The notes below the pieces were generated by a model. The model saw only the letters and a program-made list of their open reading frames with translations, did not search any database and had not been told where the DNA came from. Below, in pieces: positions 1 through 7,545 of a DNA stretch of 40,218 nt (position 1 is its first letter; each line of letters opens with the position of its first letter). The stretch spans positions 1-40,218 of IMG/VR virus record IMGVR_UViG_3300034102_003213; one strand, given 5' to 3'. The position numbers and the translations under genes are program-made. Source of the DNA: a virus.

Positions 1-351
1 GGACAACACTCAAACGATGTTAGAGTTGTTGTTCATGTGCATCCAACCTATTGTATTGCAGCCATGCATGCTGGTATTGATTTGAGTACTATTAGTAATG
101 CATTTCCAGAACTCAATCGCTATACCAAGGTAGCACCAAATGTAGGTGATGTAAAACCAATTAGCCAAGAACTTGCTGATCAGTGTCATTATCGGTTGGA
201 ATTAGATGACCGTGGTAATATTGCCTATGACATAGTGGGCATCAAAGGGCATGGTGTTGTGGCTATTGATACAACACCATGGCGTGCTTATGAGCACATT
301 GAAAGATTAGAACACATTTGCAAGATAGTTCTTGCATCAGGAAAATATTAA
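1..351 (+). CDS. Class II aldolase/adducin-family protein, 3' end
   Basis: This is the C-terminal 116 residues of a gene that is open at the left edge of the window, so its start is not visible. The pattern HVHPTYCIAAM near the start matches the metal-binding HxH region of class II aldolase/adducin proteins (fuculose-phosphate aldolase, ribulose-5-phosphate 4-epimerase). The later GHGVVAIDTTPWRAYEHIER matches the C-terminal HG motif and the helix with a glutamate that closes the family fold. These enzymes act on phosphorylated sugars with a divalent metal. The true substrate cannot be told from this fragment. The stop ends one base before the nrdB start, so the two are probably co-transcribed. 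In a phage it could serve sugar or glycan metabolism (inference). Confidence 0.75.
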   Translation, partial: GQHSNDVRVVVHVHPTYCIAAMHAGIDLSTISNAFPELNRYTKVAPNVGDVKPISQELADQCHYRLELDDRGNIAYDIVGIKGHGVVAIDTTPWRAYEHIERLEHICKIVLASGKY

Positions 352-352
352 A

Positions 353-1453
353 ATGAGTCAAGCACAATACAACTTATCAACCAAAACAGACTATCTCAAT
401 CGCAAGATGTTCTTGGACCCAGCAGGTCCTGTGACCATTCAGCGATTTGAAGAAGTCAAATACAACAAACTGGCCAAGTACGAACAAGAGGCTCGCGGTT
501 TCTTTTGGGTTCCAGAAGAAATTTCATTAAGCAAAGATGCCAACGACTTTAAAGAAGCTAGTGACACAGTTAAACACATCTTCACTAGCAATCTCTTGCG
601 TCAAACTGCACTGGACAGCTTGCAAGGTCGTGGGCCAGCACAGGTGTTTACTCCTGTAGTAAGCATTCCTGAACTGGAAGCGTTAATGTACAACTGGAGT
701 TTCTTTGAAACCAACATTCACAGCCGCAGTTACAGCCACATCATTCGCAACATCTATAATGTTCCTAAGGATGTGTTCAACACCATCCACGACACCAAAG
801 AGATTGTGGACATGGCGTCAAGCGTGGGCCGATATTACGATCACTTGCACATGGTCAATTGCGAAAAAGAACTAGAAGTTCCTGTGAAGGATCATGCACA
901 CGTCAAATCTATTTGGTTGGCACTCAATGCCAGTTATGCGTTAGAAGCATTCCGCTTCATGGTCTCATTTGCCACCAGCTTGGCCATGGTAGAAAACAAG
1001 ATCTTCATTGGCAATGGCAACATCATTCAGTTGATCTTGCAAGATGAAATCCTGCACAAGGAATGGACCGCTTGGATTATCAATCAAGTGGTCAAAGAAG
1101 ATCCGCGCTTTGCTCAGGCCAAGGCAGAGTGTGAAGCTGAAGTGTATCAACTGTACTTGGATGTGATCCGTGAAGAAAAAGAGTGGGCAGACTACCTGTT
1201 CAACCGAGGTCCGGTGATTGGACTCAATGCACAGATCCTAAAAGACTTTGTGGATTATACAGCGGCCAATGCTCTGAAAGAAATTGGCATCAAGTATCTA
1301 GAACCAGCACCACGCTCCACACCCATTCCATGGTTCAACAAGCATGTGGACACCAGCAAGAAACAAACTGCCTTGCAGGAAAACGAATCAACCAACTATG
1401 TTATTGGCGTCATGAGTGATGCCATTGACTACGACGAATTACCCAACCTATGA
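353..1453 (+). CDS. nrdB: Ribonucleotide reductase class Ia, small (R2) subunit
   Basis: NrdB carries the di-iron/tyrosyl-radical cofactor and works with NrdA to make deoxyribonucleotides for phage DNA synthesis. The protein is 366 aa, usual for R2. The metal-site helix NIHSRSY has H123 and the candidate radical tyrosine Y127, and the later EILHKEW helix supplies a second Glu/His set. The spacing in the first helix is odd: it reads ETNIHSRSY, one residue longer between E119 and H123 than the E-x-x-H of the E. coli enzyme. The start at MSQAQ was chosen because it follows the aldolase stop directly; an upstream in-frame start would overlap that gene. The gene overlaps the next ORF by ATGA. nrdA is not in the window and is probably upstream. 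Confidence 0.95.
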   Translation: MSQAQYNLSTKTDYLNRKMFLDPAGPVTIQRFEEVKYNKLAKYEQEARGFFWVPEEISLSKDANDFKEASDTVKHIFTSNLLRQTALDSLQGRGPAQVFTPVVSIPELEALMYNWSFFETNIHSRSYSHIIRNIYNVPKDVFNTIHDTKEIVDMASSVGRYYDHLHMVNCEKELEVPVKDHAHVKSIWLALNASYALEAFRFMVSFATSLAMVENKIFIGNGNIIQLILQDEILHKEWTAWIINQVVKEDPRFAQAKAECEAEVYQLYLDVIREEKEWADYLFNRGPVIGLNAQILKDFVDYTAANALKEIGIKYLEPAPRSTPIPWFNKHVDTSKKQTALQENESTNYVIGVMSDAIDYDELPNL

Positions 1454-1659
1454 TAGACGAATGGCATTACAAACGAGTCCAATGGCGAGAAACATTTGCA
1501 TTGATCCCACGTCGTTGTGATCTCAGTGGTAGATGGATATGGGGCCGTCATGTTTGTGGCACTAGATTTATCACAGGACCCGGAGACCCAGTAGAGATTA
1601 TAATCTGGAATCACCGTCACGAACACACCATTTATAGACTAAAAGGAAAACAAAAATGA
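1450..1659 (+). CDS. Hypothetical small protein between nrdB and glutaredoxin
   Basis: A 69-aa protein joined to nrdB and to the glutaredoxin gene by ATGA overlaps at both ends, so it is almost certainly translated as part of this operon. The sequence is rich in Trp, Arg and His (RRCDLSGRWIWGRHVCGTRF, then WNHRHEHTIYRL) and has no membrane segment. I do not recognise a characterised family. Its place suggests a role linked to nucleotide reduction, but that is inference from position only. Confidence 0.8.
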   Translation: MIDEWHYKRVQWRETFALIPRRCDLSGRWIWGRHVCGTRFITGPGDPVEIIIWNHRHEHTIYRLKGKQK

Positions 1660-1886
1660 AAGCAATTGTATGGTCAAAAGACCAATGCCCTTACTGCGAC
1701 CAAGCCAAGGCGTTGTTGAAATCACGCAACATTGAATTTGAAGAACGCAACATCCAGCATGGTTGGACACGAGAACAACTATTAGAAGCAGTACCAAATG
1801 CTCGCACAGTACCACAGATCTTTTTAGATGATCAACTGGTAGGCGGGTTCACTGAACTCAGAACAAAACTAACAGAAAGCAAATAA
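1656..1886 (+). CDS. nrdC: Glutaredoxin
   Basis: A 76-aa thioredoxin-fold protein with the redox motif CPYC (C11 and C14) and the conserved cis-proline segment TVPQIF, followed by the glutathione-binding GG of VGGFTEL. Glutaredoxins of this size reduce ribonucleotide reductase, which fits its place three genes downstream of the NrdB start in an overlapping operon. T4-like phages carry an equivalent protein called NrdC, the basis for the symbol; orthology was not tested. It overlaps its neighbours by ATGA upstream and by one base (TAATG) downstream. Confidence 0.92.
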   Translation: MKAIVWSKDQCPYCDQAKALLKSRNIEFEERNIQHGWTREQLLEAVPNARTVPQIFLDDQLVGGFTELRTKLTESK

Positions 1887-2179
1887 TGGAAATTGGAAAA
1901 GTTTACACATTCAAACTGAACTCTGGCGAGGAAATGATTGCCAAAGTTGTGGACGCTGGCGAAGGGTTTGCCATGCTACAAGACCCTGTAAGTGTGGCTC
2001 CTGGCCCTCAAGGCATGGGACTTGTACCATCGATGTTTACCGCAGATCCTGACAAAAATCCCCGGCTAAATATGAATTGTGTTGCTATTCATTCATTGAC
2101 GGATGAAAATGTGCGTATGAAATACATCGAAGCAACCACAGGCATCAAGGTGCCAGAAAAGCGAATTTTAGTGGGATAA
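1886..2179 (+). CDS. Small Sm-like beta protein, function unknown
   Basis: A 97-aa protein beginning MEIGKVYTFKLNSGEEMIAK. The pattern of short beta strands around a GEE turn, then a proline/glycine-rich stretch (PGPQGMGLVPSMF), resembles small Sm/Lsm-like or SH3-like barrel proteins found in T4-like marine phages. That comparison is from memory and tentative. The start codon overlaps the glutaredoxin stop by one base. It sits between redox genes and the PAAR gene, so either early or structural roles are possible. Confidence 0.8.
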   Translation: MEIGKVYTFKLNSGEEMIAKVVDAGEGFAMLQDPVSVAPGPQGMGLVPSMFTADPDKNPRLNMNCVAIHSLTDENVRMKYIEATTGIKVPEKRILVG

Positions 2180-2180
2180 A

Positions 2181-2471
2181 ATGCCAGCAGTACAACGAGT
2201 AGGTGATGCAGACGGTGCAGGAGGCGTGGCCAGTGGTGGTGTTGGGTCAGTACGAGTCAACGGTCGACCAGTAATTGTTGATGGCAACTCTGTAAGTGCC
2301 CATCCACCCTGCGGTCAGCGTCGAGCCCCGCCCATTCATTGTTCAGCTGTCACAGCTGGTGGGTCAGGCTCAGTTAGAGCTGGCGGCATTCCTATAGTTT
2401 ACACCGGTGCCAGCGACACATGCGGACATGCTAGATCTGGTGGATCAGACAACGTTAGGGTGGCAGCATAA
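2181..2471 (+). CDS. PAAR-motif protein, membrane-puncturing spike tip
   Basis: A 96-aa, glycine-rich protein with three PAAR-like repeats. Cys/His ligands appear in SAHPPCG, IHCSAV and DTCGHAR, as expected for the single metal site that sharpens the tip of a contractile-tail spike. T4 gp5.4, which caps the gp5 needle, is almost the same length. The role would be to seal and sharpen the central baseplate spike that pierces the host outer membrane. The start follows the previous stop directly, and the stop overlaps the start of the next, long gene by one base. That long gene may therefore also be a baseplate or spike component. Confidence 0.88.
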   Translation: MPAVQRVGDADGAGGVASGGVGSVRVNGRPVIVDGNSVSAHPPCGQRRAPPIHCSAVTAGGSGSVRAGGIPIVYTGASDTCGHARSGGSDNVRVAA

Positions 2472-4495
2472 TGGCACAAGGTATTCTAACCCCACTGCAA
2501 ATAACAGCAGCCTCGGCCTTGTTGAATAACACTGGCATTGATCCACTACCCACTGCATTGACCACTGCGATTGCATCATTCAATGCTGGTTCACCAATTC
2601 CAAATTTTCTCACAGCAGTGGCTAACTATACTGCCGCATCATTTGCTAACGCAACAACCCTGACATCATTGCTGACCATTGGCAACACAACCATTCCTGC
2701 ATTAGGCGATAGCATTCCTGCTGCCTTTACCAATCTTACTCCTGTGTCCACTGTACCTGCAGGGTTTTCAGGCTTAATCCAACAAACTGGAAACAACTAT
2801 TTAGGTAATGGAGATGTTGGCCGATTTGCGCAAGGCTTCATGGCTGTGCAAGGTTACATCAACTCAACCAATCAGTTTATTAATTCTTCTGTGAATGCAC
2901 AAACCTATCTTGGTCCTACATTTACTAATATGGATGCTTTGACCACAAATAGCATTAGTGATGTGAATCCAGATTTTGATAACTTTGCCATAGACATGAC
3001 CAATCAAGGTAATTTAACCAACTTGAATGATCTTCGCTTGTATGGCACGCCTGCAGGTCTTTTACGGCAACTGGCTGCAGAAGGCAACATGGTAGGTGGT
3101 GTGTTTAGTCCTGTACAAACACCATTGCTGGCTGCAGGGTTAACAGCCAAAGAAATACAAACATTATTAGCCGGACCGGATGCAGTTTCAGAAAACGAAT
3201 ATCTTCGATTGCAACGCCTGGCCTATCAAGGTATGGCCAATGTTACAGGCACAGAATTGCAACAGGTGTTAAGTATACTAGCAGTTACTACACCTGACAT
3301 TAACAGCATGACTGACTTGTTGGATCAAACCAGGATATTCCCCTATAGTTATACCACATTACAAACTCCCACACCTGAAGGATCAGTTTTGGTATACGGA
3401 GCCGACGGCAGTGTGAACATGAATCTAGCTGATAACGTATCAGCATATCTAGCATCACCCAATGGGTGTGAAGATTTAGGCAAAGTGATTCCTCCAGCAC
3501 AGGCAGTGTCCAATAAAGCTGTGCAAGTGGCACTTGAACAAGTTACCAACATTACCAATGCTACATTGCCTGCATTGGCTGCCACAATTAATACTGCACC
3601 GCGAACACCGTGGAATATCAATGCATTTTATCTGGCCGACAATTTAGTAGCCGATGCTCCGGCAGTAAATGGATTGGCGCAGTTAAATCCAGCCACTGTG
3701 TTTTATCGTGCTCAACAAGACGTGCCTGCAGGTATAAACATCAATAACACTGATTATTGGTTGCCCACGACAATTGCTGGACTCAGTACCATGGCTGGAT
3801 TGCCATTGATCCAGGCTCAGACCGCAGCCATTGATTCTTCTGTAGCATCATATTTTTCCAGTAACATGGCCACTGGCTCGGGACCTGATGGTACTATAAC
3901 CACTTGTGATGTAATTGGTACTGCAATTGATCACAGTAACATTGCCGCACAACTGGCCATTGCCACTTCAGCCATGGCCAATATTGTGACCCTAGATGCC
4001 AGTAACATTGCCAACATTAATTCAGCCTACCTAGCCATAGCTGGTGCAGCCAATGCCACAGTGGTAGTTGCCAACATAACCAGAGCTAACGGCAACATCA
4101 CTAACATTTACAACAACGCCAACACTCAAGTCGTGTCCAATGTCGCAACATTAAACACAGCATGGTCCGCCATTGCCAATGTGCTCAGCACAGAAAAAAC
4201 ATACCAAACATCCGCTGGCATTGATTACACCAATCTCCAGTCAGGTGAAAAGGTCAGCACAATGAGCTTTGTGCAACAATTGCCCATTTATGGTACTCAA
4301 ACCAGTTCATGTGGTCCTGCTTACTTTCTTGAACAAGTGGCCAATACCAGCATCATTGGTGGCCAAGCCATAGTGGGTGCCTTGCGCGAAGGACAAAACA
4401 ATCAAGTTTTGAATGCGGCAGGATTAGGGGTCAACACCACTCCTGCGGCACGGTTAGCAGTGACTCCTGTGCCTGCTGTGACTCCTGTGTACTAA
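2471..4495 (+). CDS. Large Ala/Thr/Asn-rich putative virion protein
   Basis: A 674-aa protein, very rich in Ala, Thr, Asn, Leu and Ile and poor in charged residues. It has no clear signal peptide, no membrane segment and no enzyme motif that I can see. The region around residues 500-570 is repetitive, with many ANITNI/NIAN-type units, and looks like a helical or fibrous stretch. The start overlaps the PAAR stop by one base, so the two are translationally coupled, and the low-charge composition is typical of tail or baseplate proteins. I infer a virion structural role. Mass spectrometry of particles or structure prediction would be needed to place it. Confidence 0.85.
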   Translation: MAQGILTPLQITAASALLNNTGIDPLPTALTTAIASFNAGSPIPNFLTAVANYTAASFANATTLTSLLTIGNTTIPALGDSIPAAFTNLTPVSTVPAGFSGLIQQTGNNYLGNGDVGRFAQGFMAVQGYINSTNQFINSSVNAQTYLGPTFTNMDALTTNSISDVNPDFDNFAIDMTNQGNLTNLNDLRLYGTPAGLLRQLAAEGNMVGGVFSPVQTPLLAAGLTAKEIQTLLAGPDAVSENEYLRLQRLAYQGMANVTGTELQQVLSILAVTTPDINSMTDLLDQTRIFPYSYTTLQTPTPEGSVLVYGADGSVNMNLADNVSAYLASPNGCEDLGKVIPPAQAVSNKAVQVALEQVTNITNATLPALAATINTAPRTPWNINAFYLADNLVADAPAVNGLAQLNPATVFYRAQQDVPAGININNTDYWLPTTIAGLSTMAGLPLIQAQTAAIDSSVASYFSSNMATGSGPDGTITTCDVIGTAIDHSNIAAQLAIATSAMANIVTLDASNIANINSAYLAIAGAANATVVVANITRANGNITNIYNNANTQVVSNVATLNTAWSAIANVLSTEKTYQTSAGIDYTNLQSGEKVSTMSFVQQLPIYGTQTSSCGPAYFLEQVANTSIIGGQAIVGALREGQNNQVLNAAGLGVNTTPAARLAVTPVPAVTPVY

Positions 4496-4513
4496 AGTAT
4501 ACATTTTCTCTGG

Positions 4514-4542
4514 TTGACCAATAAAGGCACTGTCCGCTATAA
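4514..4542 (+). promoter_or_regulatory. Sigma70-type promoter, leaderless
   Basis: TTGACC and TATAAT are separated by exactly 17 bases. The ATG of the 44-aa ORF begins eight bases after the -10 box, so the transcript probably starts at or next to the start codon. Confidence 0.85.
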
Positions 4543-4549
4543 TTAGGGC

Positions 4550-4684
4550 ATGTGGACCAAAATACAACGCAAAATACTAGATTACTACTATCGTACTAAT
4601 TTTACAGTAGTAGAACTCCTAGTGATTGTAGGGTTATTATTTTGGTTGACCAGAAAAGCCTATTTTGCTATAATTATGGCATAG
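4550..4684 (+). CDS. Small membrane protein, 44 aa
   Basis: A short ORF starting ATG TGG ACC. The N-terminus is basic and aromatic (KIQRKILDYYYR) and is followed by one hydrophobic segment, VVELLVIVGLLFWL, then a short basic loop and a hydrophobic end. Evidence for expression is the consensus promoter whose expected start point falls at the ATG; there is no ribosome-binding site. The 3' end of the ORF contains the promoter of the next gene, which overlaps its last third. Function unknown; a single-pass inner-membrane protein is the likely form. Confidence 0.55.
   Translation: MWTKIQRKILDYYYRTNFTVVELLVIVGLLFWLTRKAYFAIIMA
4646..4674 (+). promoter_or_regulatory. Sigma70-type early promoter with extended -10
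   Basis: TTGACC, 17-base spacer, TGCTATAAT. The leader carries CATAGTAAGCAACAAAGG and an AAGGAGCC ribosome-binding site before the gene at 4705. The same leader recurs at 5042. Confidence 0.9.
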
Positions 4685-4704
4685 TAAGCAACAAAGGAGC
4701 CACA

Positions 4705-5022
4705 ATGAAACTGCTGATCACTACCCAAGTTTATGAAAACTACGGTGCCCATGATTGGGACGGTGTAGGTGAGTGCCCTGAGTACTGGAAAGCCAAGGGC
4801 GGTTCTGACTATGTGATCCGTGATTTTGATCCTCTGCGTTATGCACCTGGCGTGATTGTGGACTTGATTCGTCCCAAAGTTGAGTCAGACTCAGAGTACT
4901 TCCGTGAGCACATCATTGACTGGTCAGTGGAGGCTGATGACTACCTTACTGAGTTTGAACAAAGCCAACTGGACTACGAAGGCCAGATCCGTTTTCCTGC
5001 CAAAGAATTAGAATTGGCTTGA
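4705..5022 (+). CDS. Conserved phage hypothetical protein
   Basis: A 105-aa acidic, soluble protein starting MKLLITTQVYENYGAHDWDG. The start was placed at the ATG after AAGGAGCCACA; an in-frame start further upstream lies before the promoter's -10 box and cannot be used from it. It has no membrane segment and no motif I can name. The strong dedicated promoter and the run of similar small genes point to an early host-takeover function (inference). The last codons contain the -35 box of the next promoter. Confidence 0.85.
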   Translation: MKLLITTQVYENYGAHDWDGVGECPEYWKAKGGSDYVIRDFDPLRYAPGVIVDLIRPKVESDSEYFREHIIDWSVEADDYLTEFEQSQLDYEGQIRFPAKELELA

Positions 5023-5047
5023 CCAATAATTCCCAATCTGTTATAAT
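5019..5047 (+). promoter_or_regulatory. Sigma70-type early promoter overlapping upstream stop codon
   Basis: TTGACC at 5019-5024 includes the TGA stop of the upstream gene; TATAAT lies at 5042-5047 after 17 bases, with TG in the extended -10 position. The leader is almost identical to that of the promoter at 4646. Confidence 0.9.
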
Positions 5048-5078
5048 TTAGGCATAGTAAGCAACAAAGGAGCCCCGA

Positions 5079-5363
5079 ATGACCCAAATGTCCAAGATCC
5101 AGCAAGTCAACTCTGCAATCATGTTTGGTGAGTTCTCAAACACTGAGCTTGACAGCATCATCAGTGCAGTGCAATTTGCCAAGGCCAGCCTGCGTAAACA
5201 CAATATCCGCCAATTTGCCAAAGGTGACACAGTGAAGTTTCACAGCACCAAACGTGGCATGACCATGTCAGGCACTGTGAGCAAGATTGCCATCAAGTAT
5301 GTGACAGTGAGCACTCCGCAAGGCTTGTGGCGTGTGCCTGCTAACATGTTGGAGGCAGCATGA
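5079..5363 (+). CDS. Small KOW/Tudor-like hypothetical protein
   Basis: A 94-aa protein. The first half is helical. The second half, from about residue 48 (KGDTVKFHSTKRGMTMSGTV then YVTVSTPQGLWRVPANMLE), has the look of a small beta barrel of the KOW/Tudor type often found in RNA- or transcription-linked proteins. The start is the ATG after AAGGAGCCCCGA. It overlaps the next small ORF by ATGA. Function unknown; the barrel assignment is tentative. Confidence 0.85.
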   Translation: MTQMSKIQQVNSAIMFGEFSNTELDSIISAVQFAKASLRKHNIRQFAKGDTVKFHSTKRGMTMSGTVSKIAIKYVTVSTPQGLWRVPANMLEAA

Positions 5364-5527
5364 CATTTCGACGCTGGTTAAATCAGCGTTGGTATGCTCA
5401 CTGCCTTGAAATAGAAGAATGGACTGGCCGCATGCCGCCCTATCCAATGTCTGAATATTTTGCCAAATACAAATATTGGCTCAAACGAGAATACCGTCAT
5501 CAACAAGGAGAAAACTATGGGTCTTGA
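5360..5527 (+). CDS. Small basic/aromatic protein, 55 aa
   Basis: An ORF starting inside the stop of the preceding gene (ATGA) and ending 11 bases inside the next one. It encodes a Trp-, Tyr- and Arg-rich peptide (MTFRRWLNQRWYAHCLEIEE at the start). The two overlaps and the absence of an intergenic gap argue that it is real. No known family is recognised. Confidence 0.6.
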   Translation: MTFRRWLNQRWYAHCLEIEEWTGRMPPYPMSEYFAKYKYWLKREYRHQQGENYGS

Positions 5528-5930
5528 TATGTACGCTTATGTGGCCACCCGTGAAGGCCAGCAACGCGACTATTATGAAGGTGCCGAATGGAACGACGAC
5601 GCCAAGGATTATGTAAACACAAAGGTGAACAAGCCACGTGAGATTGCCTACTGGCGCAAGCATCCTAATCTGCATGGCTGGATGGAAACATTAGCCGAAC
5701 AAAAGAAGTTGAAATATGATTCGTTCAACGGCGTAGAAATGGAACTCACTGCCGAGGACTTGGATGCCCTTGAACGCGATGTTAAAAAGCGTCAATTGCC
5801 TGTTACATCAGGATTCTTCTTTGGTGACAATTCAGATCAACACTACTACGACCATGACCTGGCGTTTATCAAAGCCGCTAGAACAGAAATGTTCATGGGC
5901 TTGAAAGTGTTTTATAACTCATCCTGGTAA
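5517..5930 (+). CDS. Conserved phage protein of the MGLDMY family
   Basis: A 137-aa protein starting MGLDMYAYV, after the ribosome-binding site AAGGAGAAAACT. Proteins with this start are widespread in phages and are sometimes labelled phosphoglycerate kinase in databases, but nothing here resembles that enzyme. It carries clusters of Tyr, Trp and Asp (EIAYWRKHPNLHGWMETL, FFFGDNSDQHYYDHDLAF). No catalytic motif can be named. It follows the small genes on the same strand and precedes the DNA ligase. Confidence 0.85.
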   Translation: MGLDMYAYVATREGQQRDYYEGAEWNDDAKDYVNTKVNKPREIAYWRKHPNLHGWMETLAEQKKLKYDSFNGVEMELTAEDLDALERDVKKRQLPVTSGFFFGDNSDQHYYDHDLAFIKAARTEMFMGLKVFYNSSW

Positions 5931-5942
5931 GGCGTTAAGTAT

Positions 5943-7316
5943 ATGAATGAAACCGATTACAGCCACTCAAGGTTTGACGCCATAATGGCCGCAGGATGGA
6001 TCCGAGACCTAGAAAGCTCTGACAGTCGCATTCACAAAGAGAAAGTGATTGAAAAAGCCCTAATGGCTGCAAAATTGGGCAGTGCCGATGCGCAGTGTTT
6101 TTTGTTCAATTGCTACCAAGCCTACAATCCGTTCTATGTGTTTGGTATCCGCCAGGTGCCTGAAACTGAGGGGCTGACTGGTTGTGCCAATCCTTGGACA
6201 CAGTTCTGGGCCATGCTAGAAGCCCTGCGCACTAGATACATCACAGGCAATCGTGCTAGAGAAGCAGTTGAAAAAATGAGCCAGCAGTTTGACTCAGAAG
6301 AATGGAACAATCTAGCCCGTCGTGTGTTGATCAAAGACCTGCGATGCGGTATCTCAGAAAAGACCATCAACAAAGTTGTGGGCAAGACTGAATATAAAAT
6401 TCCCATATTCTCATGCCAGTTGGCACAAGACTCAACAGACCATCCCAAGAAAATGAAAGGTATCAAACGCCTAGAGTGCAAGTTGGATGGGGTGCGTGTG
6501 TTGGCAGTGGTCAGTGGTGACAATGTCACACTGTACAGTCGCAATGGCAAAGAGTTTGAGAACTTTCCGCAGATCGCTGATGCCATTGAAGATGTTCGCA
6601 AGCACTTTCAATACGGGCGTGGCACAGGTGGGCATTATGTGTTGGATGGTGAGATTGTGGGTGAAAATTTTCAGCAACTCATGCGCCAAGCACATCGCAA
6701 ATCAAACGCCGAAACCACAGGCATGGTATATCACATTTTTGATATCATCCCACTTGAAGCCTTTCAAGAAGGCCACTGGAATGCACAGCAACACAAACGG
6801 TTAGAATGGCTAGAGTCAGCCCGACCTGGCCTGGAAGAAACTGCATGCCTGCGCATCATGCCTGGCTTGGATGTGGACCTAGACACAGCCGAAGGGCATG
6901 ACATCATGCAACGCTATGCCGAGGCCGCTGTGGAAGGTGGCTTTGAAGGCATCATGATCAAGAGTTTGGACGCACCTTATGAGTGCAAACGTTCGGACTC
7001 GTGGATGAAATGGAAACCCACAATCTCAGTAGATTTGACTATTGTGGGATTTGAGCAAGGAACTGGTAGGAACGAAAACCGGTTGGGTGCTATAATCTGT
7101 GAAGGAGATGATAATGACCGTAGAATTCGTGTTAATGTTGGCAGTGGGTTTAGTGATGCTCTTCGCGATGAGTATTGGGCCAGTAGGGATCAGTTACTTG
7201 GTCACTTGGTTGAAGTCCAAGCGGACGCAGTCACCCAAAACCAAGACGGAACCTACAGTCTCCGATTCCCCAGGTTCTTGAGATTCCGTGACTTTGAAGC
7301 AGGAGAAAAAGTATGA
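5943..7316 (+). CDS. ATP-dependent DNA ligase (T4 gp30 type)
   Basis: The ligase seals nicks during phage replication, repair and recombination. The nucleotidyltransferase motif I is LECKLDGVR, with K180 as the lysine that becomes adenylated. Later motifs are visible: LDGEIVGENF (motif III area), GGFEGIMIKSLDAPY (motif IV) and WMKWKP (motif V). An OB-fold domain follows from about residue 370. The length of 457 aa is close to T4 gp30. The start at 5943 was taken as the first ATG after the upstream gene. The last four bases overlap the next gene. The 3' third contains a separate membrane ORF in another frame (7114-7281). Confidence 0.95.
   Translation: MNETDYSHSRFDAIMAAGWIRDLESSDSRIHKEKVIEKALMAAKLGSADAQCFLFNCYQAYNPFYVFGIRQVPETEGLTGCANPWTQFWAMLEALRTRYITGNRAREAVEKMSQQFDSEEWNNLARRVLIKDLRCGISEKTINKVVGKTEYKIPIFSCQLAQDSTDHPKKMKGIKRLECKLDGVRVLAVVSGDNVTLYSRNGKEFENFPQIADAIEDVRKHFQYGRGTGGHYVLDGEIVGENFQQLMRQAHRKSNAETTGMVYHIFDIIPLEAFQEGHWNAQQHKRLEWLESARPGLEETACLRIMPGLDVDLDTAEGHDIMQRYAEAAVEGGFEGIMIKSLDAPYECKRSDSWMKWKPTISVDLTIVGFEQGTGRNENRLGAIICEGDDNDRRIRVNVGSGFSDALRDEYWASRDQLLGHLVEVQADAVTQNQDGTYSLRFPRFLRFRDFEAGEKV
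7088..7096 (+). promoter_or_regulatory. Possible extended -10 promoter inside the ligase gene
   Basis: TGCTATAAT is the same extended -10 box used by the phage's early promoters, but no -35 match is present 17 bases upstream. It is followed by GAAGGAGATGATAATG, a good ribosome-binding site and start codon in another frame. It could be chance, because the bases also encode ligase residues. Confidence 0.35.
7114..7281 (+). CDS. Overprinted small membrane protein inside DNA ligase
   Basis: A 55-aa ORF in a different frame from the ligase. It has a strongly hydrophobic N-terminal half (VEFVLMLAVGLVMLFAM, then GPVGISYLVTWL) followed by a basic, Ser/Thr/Pro-rich tail (KSKRTQSPKTKTEPTVSD). A GAAGGAG site lies just upstream and an extended -10 box precedes that. 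The pattern matches a single-pass or hairpin membrane protein with a cytoplasmic tail. No homology support is available here, and an open frame of this size can arise by chance. Confidence 0.35.
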   Translation: MTVEFVLMLAVGLVMLFAMSIGPVGISYLVTWLKSKRTQSPKTKTEPTVSDSPGS

Positions 7317-7543
7317 GTAAACGAATTGGTCCTATTACGCTTGACGGCGAAGCAGCCGATCGAATCACTGTGCTCGCTCTTAAAGAACAAAGAGACTATC
7401 TTAAAAAAGAACTGAGTGACTGGAAGAAAAATCCTAAAACGGATACCAATCCAGGCGGATACTGGTTGCACCCTGAAGATGTAGCAATCAACACTCGCAT
7501 GGTCGAAGCATTGACTACAGTTATTAAGTATTACGGGGGATAA
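7313..7543 (+). CDS. Small hypothetical phage protein
   Basis: A 76-aa soluble protein overlapping the ligase stop by ATGA. The N-terminal half is a charged helix (DRITVLALKEQRDYLKKELS) that may form a coiled coil. The middle has a NPGGYWLHPEDVAINTRM segment. It is followed two bases later by the next gene, so these genes form an operon with the ligase. Function unknown. Confidence 0.85.
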   Translation: MSKRIGPITLDGEAADRITVLALKEQRDYLKKELSDWKKNPKTDTNPGGYWLHPEDVAINTRMVEALTTVIKYYGG

Positions 7544-7545
7544 AC

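Noticed and set aside
859-1419. Additional ORFs inside nrdB on both strands
   Set aside because: They lack ribosome-binding sites and promoters and lie fully inside a conserved gene; they are shadows.
5517-5930. Phosphoglycerate kinase
   Set aside because: This label is sometimes given to MGLDMY-type phage proteins; the 137-aa sequence has none of the enzyme's domains.
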